Of a stretch of DNA of 64,000 nucleotides, positions 61,462 through 64,000 are shown in pieces. The notes below the pieces were generated by a model, which saw only the letters and a list, made by a program, of their open reading frames with translations, did no database searches and was not told the DNA's origin. Source of the stretch: Mycolicibacterium neoaurum ATCC 25795 (GTDB lineage: Bacteria; Actinomycetota; Actinomycetes; Mycobacteriales; Mycobacteriaceae). How positions within the stretch are numbered: position 1 is the stretch's first letter; each line of letters starts with the position of its first letter. Both the position numbers and the translations under genes were made by a program. Location: NCBI RefSeq assembly GCF_000691525.1, contig NZ_JMDW01000022.1, forward strand, positions 1 to 64,000. The letters are read 5' to 3'.

Positions 61462-62498
61462 CCTCGGGTCCGCTGGCCGGCATCCGGATCATCGAGGTCG
61501 GTGTCATGCTGGCCGGTCCGTACGCCACCATGTTGCTGGCGGATCTGGGTGCCGAGGTCATCAAGGTCGAGCCGCCCGGTGGGGAGATCTCCCGGCAGGT
61601 CAGCGACAGCTATTTCGCCAGCCTGAACCGCAACAAGCGCAGCGTGTGTCTGGATCTGCGCTCGGCCGAGGGTCAGGCCAGACTGGCCGAGCTGGTCGCG
61701 GATTCGCATGCGCTGCTGGTCAACATGAAACCCTCGGCCATCAAGAAGCTGGGCCTCACCTACGAGAAGCTACGCGCACACAACTCGAAGATCGTCTGCG
61801 TCGCGCTCACCGGTTACGGGCTCGACGGCGGGGACGACCCGGCCTTCGACTACGTCATCCAGGCCGCGACGGGGGTGGCCGCGATGACCGGCGACCCGGA
61901 TGCCCCGCCCACCCTGCCCGGCTACTCGGCCGCCGACAACTCCACCGGGCTGACCGCGGCACTGGGGTTGCTGGCCAAGATCGTCTCCGGCCAGGGTGGT
62001 CAGGTCGAGGTGTGCTTGCGCGATGTCATGCTCTCCCAGCTGAATTACCGCGCGGCGGCGTATCTCAACGACGGTGTGGCGCCCAAGCGCCACCCGTTCG
62101 GTGCGCACTCGTATTATGTTCCCGCACAGCTTTTCCCGACCGCAGCGGGCCACCTGGCCCTGTTCATCACCCATGACCGGTTCTGGCGGTCGTTCGCCGC
62201 CGAGGCCGGGCTGACCGGGTTCGCCACCATGGCAGAGCGGGCGGCCGCCCGCGACGATGTGCTGGCCGTGGTGACAGCCGCGCTGGCCGGTGACACCGCG
62301 GTCAACTGGGAACGTCGGCTCAAACCGCTGGGTATCCCTGCCGCAGCGGTGCGCTCGTTGCCGGAGGCGTTGGAGGACACCCAGGAGGTGGTGGTGGACG
62401 CCGGCGATTTCCGGTTGGTGGCCAGCCCGATCCGGATCGCCGGTTTCGATCCCGAGTATCGGCCCGCGCCGGCCTTCGAGGCGGTTCAGTCGTCGTAG
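61458..62498 (+). CDS. CaiB/BaiF-type (family III) CoA-transferase
   Basis: This 346-aa protein begins AGIRIIEVGVMLAGPYATMLLADLGAEVIKVEPPGGE, the hallmark of family III CoA-transferases; the catalytic Asp is in the ...GYSAADNSTG... region (about residue 155). Alpha-methylacyl-CoA racemase belongs to the same family and is an alternative. The GTG overlaps the LLM stop (GTGA). It is the last gene of the mutase operon and its end overlaps the ferredoxin gene. Confidence 0.9.
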   Translation: MTSGPLAGIRIIEVGVMLAGPYATMLLADLGAEVIKVEPPGGEISRQVSDSYFASLNRNKRSVCLDLRSAEGQARLAELVADSHALLVNMKPSAIKKLGLTYEKLRAHNSKIVCVALTGYGLDGGDDPAFDYVIQAATGVAAMTGDPDAPPTLPGYSAADNSTGLTAALGLLAKIVSGQGGQVEVCLRDVMLSQLNYRAAAYLNDGVAPKRHPFGAHSYYVPAQLFPTAAGHLALFITHDRFWRSFAAEAGLTGFATMAERAAARDDVLAVVTAALAGDTAVNWERRLKPLGIPAAAVRSLPEALEDTQEVVVDAGDFRLVASPIRIAGFDPEYRPAPAFEAVQSS

Positions 62499-62782
62499 TT
62501 CACCGTCAGTGGTCCCGGCTCCGGGATCGCCTGGCAGGTGAGCACATAACCTTCCTCGACCTCGTCCTCATCGAGTGCGTCATTGACCCGCATGATCGCC
62601 GAACCCTGCGTCAACTTCGCGATGCAGGTGCCACAGTTGCCTGCCTCGCAGGCGAACGGGGGCGTCAACCCGGCGCGGCGCGCGGTCTCGAGCAGAGTGT
62701 CGCCCGCCGTCGGCACTATCGTGGTGCTGGCGCCGTCGAGCACGATCGTGACTTCGTCGGCAGGCACGGGTTCGGCCGTCAT
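62486..62782 (-). CDS. 2Fe-2S ferredoxin
   Basis: This 98-aa plant-type ferredoxin has FACEAGNCGTCIAKL and LTCQ, i.e. C-x4-C-x2-C...C, the usual cluster ligands. It could feed electrons to an oxygenase or P450 not in the window. AGGAGA lies about five bases before the ATG at 62782; a longer frame to 63097 runs into the opposite ligase gene and is rejected. Confidence 0.9.
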   Translation of the reverse strand: MTAEPVPADEVTIVLDGASTTIVPTAGDTLLETARRAGLTPPFACEAGNCGTCIAKLTQGSAIMRVNDALDEDEVEEGYVLTCQAIPEPGPLTVNYDD

Positions 62783-62815
62783 CGAGATCTCCTGAGCGAG
62801 TGGTTCTGACTTGAG

Positions 62816-62830
62816 GAGAATATCATTCTC
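62816..62830. promoter_or_regulatory. Shared operator-like motif between ferredoxin and ligase genes
   Basis: GAGAATATCATTCTC is a perfect inverted repeat (GAGAAT-ATC-ATTCTC). Its right half (CATTCTC, then ATTT one base later) matches the copies at 58308 and 58448. It lies between the divergent starts at 62782 and 62855. Confidence 0.55.
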
Positions 62831-62854
62831 CATTTCAGATAAAGTAGTCGGTTG

Positions 62855-64000
62855 ATGGCATCGATGAGCAGATCGGTCCTCGCCTATGAGGAGCGGGAGT
62901 ACACGCTGGCCGAGCTCGACGCGTCGGCCGAGGGGATGGCGGCCACGTTGGCCGAGCATGGGGTGCGCGCCGGCGACCGGGTGGCGCTGATGTCCTCGAA
63001 CCGGCCCGAGTTCGTCATCGCCCTGCGCGCCGTCTGGCGGCTCGGTGCCGCGGTCGTCCTGATCAGCTCGGCGTGGAAACGCGCCGAGGTCGCCCATGCG
63101 TTCGCTTTGACGTCACCGGTCCTCGGTGTCGGGGATGTCGCGCTGCTGGCGGAGTTCGTTCCCATGGTGCACCTCGATACGCCCATCATGAGCCGATCTT
63201 GCGCGCGGCAAGTGGTACCGCCCGAGGCCGACGCGCTGTTCGTCTTCAGTTCGGGCACCACCGGAATGCCCAAGGCGGTACGCCACACCCACGCGGCATT
63301 CGCTGCGGCGGTGCGGCATTGGCGCGCCGCACTGGGGCTGGGCGCCGCCGACCGCATGCAGATCATGACGCCGCCCTCGCACATCCTGGGGCTGCTGAAC
63401 ATCGCCACGGTGCTCGACGCCCGCGCCTGGATGCGGTTGCATCCGAGGTTCGACATCGACCGCATGCTCACCCACATCCAGGACGATCGCATCACGATCG
63501 AGATGGCCGTCGCCCCCATCGCCCTGGCCATCGCCGCACACCCGGACCTGGAACGCTACGACCTGTCCTCGCTGCGCTACATCATGTGGTGTGCCACCCC
63601 GGTCACCCGGAGTGTGGCCGATGCGGTCACCGAACGCATCGGAGTGCAGTGGGTGTCGGCGTATGGGGCCAGCGAACTGCCGGTCATCGCGTGCTGCCCG
63701 ATCGATGACGCCCGACTTGACACCGTCGGCAAGCCCGTACCCGGCGTAGAGGTGCGCATCGGGGACCGCGGCGAGATCCAGGTGCGGTCCGAGTCGGTGA
63801 TGGCGGGTTACCTACCCGCCGCCGACACCGCCGCGGCGTTCGACGGAGGCTGGTATCGCACCGGAGACGTCGGTGAACTCGACGACGAGGGTTGGTTGCG
63901 AATCACCGACCGCCTCAAGGAAATGATCAAGGTCCGCGGATTCCAGGTGGCACCTGCCGAGGTGGAGGCGGTGTTGCACGGGCATCCATCGGTCGCCGAC
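62855..64000 (+). CDS. AMP-forming acyl-CoA synthetase (partial, runs off the window)
   Basis: The open frame begins MASMSRSVLAYEEREYTLAEL and runs 382 codons to the end of the window. Adenylation motifs are VFSSGTTGMPKAVRHTHAAF, SAYGASELPVIACC and WYRTGDVGELDDEGWLRITDRLKEMIKVRGFQVAPAEVEAVL. About 110 C-terminal residues with the catalytic lysine would lie beyond. There is no ribosome site; TAAAGT (62840-62845) is a possible -10. ATG 62864 is an alternative start. Confidence 0.9.
   Translation, partial: MASMSRSVLAYEEREYTLAELDASAEGMAATLAEHGVRAGDRVALMSSNRPEFVIALRAVWRLGAAVVLISSAWKRAEVAHAFALTSPVLGVGDVALLAEFVPMVHLDTPIMSRSCARQVVPPEADALFVFSSGTTGMPKAVRHTHAAFAAAVRHWRAALGLGAADRMQIMTPPSHILGLLNIATVLDARAWMRLHPRFDIDRMLTHIQDDRITIEMAVAPIALAIAAHPDLERYDLSSLRYIMWCATPVTRSVADAVTERIGVQWVSAYGASELPVIACCPIDDARLDTVGKPVPGVEVRIGDRGEIQVRSESVMAGYLPAADTAAAFDGGWYRTGDVGELDDEGWLRITDRLKEMIKVRGFQVAPAEVEAVLHGHPSVAD

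Overview
The window looks like the chromosome of a fast-growing mycobacterium (Mycolicibacterium type). The GC content is high, GTG starts are frequent, and many genes abut or overlap by 1-4 bases. Gene order in the first half closely follows the M. tuberculosis block Rv1316c-Rv1343c. An MspA-type porin gene argues for a rapid grower. The window opens on the last bases of a 5S rRNA and the terminator of the rRNA operon.

Region by region. 100-8,110: DNA alkylation repair (ogt, ada-alkA), a DedA membrane protein, a secreted protein, glutaminase-STAS and a membrane adenylate cyclase. 8,156-12,221: nucS mismatch endonuclease, a small zinc-ribbon-like gene, methylmalonyl-CoA epimerase, a thiolase, and a thioredoxin-fold protein without the CxxC site. 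12,294-21,132: alpha-glucan genes glgB, glgE and glgP, a virginiamycin-B-lyase-like gene coupled to glgP, and the porin. 21,129-34,857: a zinc-protease-like lipoprotein, dinG, pncB, then the compact clpS-DUF2017-P1 peptidase-mec-cysO-cysM-rhomboid operon, a cAMP phosphodiesterase-type metallo-beta-lactamase-fold gene, rph, rdgB, an MFS exporter and two small membrane proteins. The murI gene expected between the rhomboid gene and the phosphodiesterase gene is absent.

34,883-40,941 is an accessory patch around a tRNA-Leu(UAG). It holds a LAGLIDADG-type ORF, a DUF1963 gene, a frameshifted gene, a NUDIX gene, a MerR-controlled SnoaL-SDR pair and an ArsR-VOC pair. 41,031-48,493 encodes surface or secreted proteins, including a Pro-Glu-rich anchored protein, a large protein with one intact and one degenerate C39-like protease domain, and a second zinc-protease-like lipoprotein. 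The ammonium transporter gene sits among them. 48,537-53,609 is a four-gene acyl-CoA dehydrogenase operon facing its GntR regulator across a perfect 20-bp palindrome.

54,000-64,000 holds a TetR gene, a small exported protein, a DUF1295 enzyme, and an acyl-CoA catabolic cluster that I do not recognise as described. The cluster contains two AMP-forming ligases, an SDR, a split B12-dependent acyl-CoA mutase, an LLM-type F420 oxidoreductase, a CoA-transferase and a 2Fe-2S ferredoxin. A related operator-like motif lies upstream of each transcription unit of the cluster, suggesting one regulon. Many start codons in the window are preceded by a TANNNT -10 box at 5-8 bases, implying leaderless mRNAs; I used this to choose several starts. 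All family assignments come from reading the sequence, with no database search.
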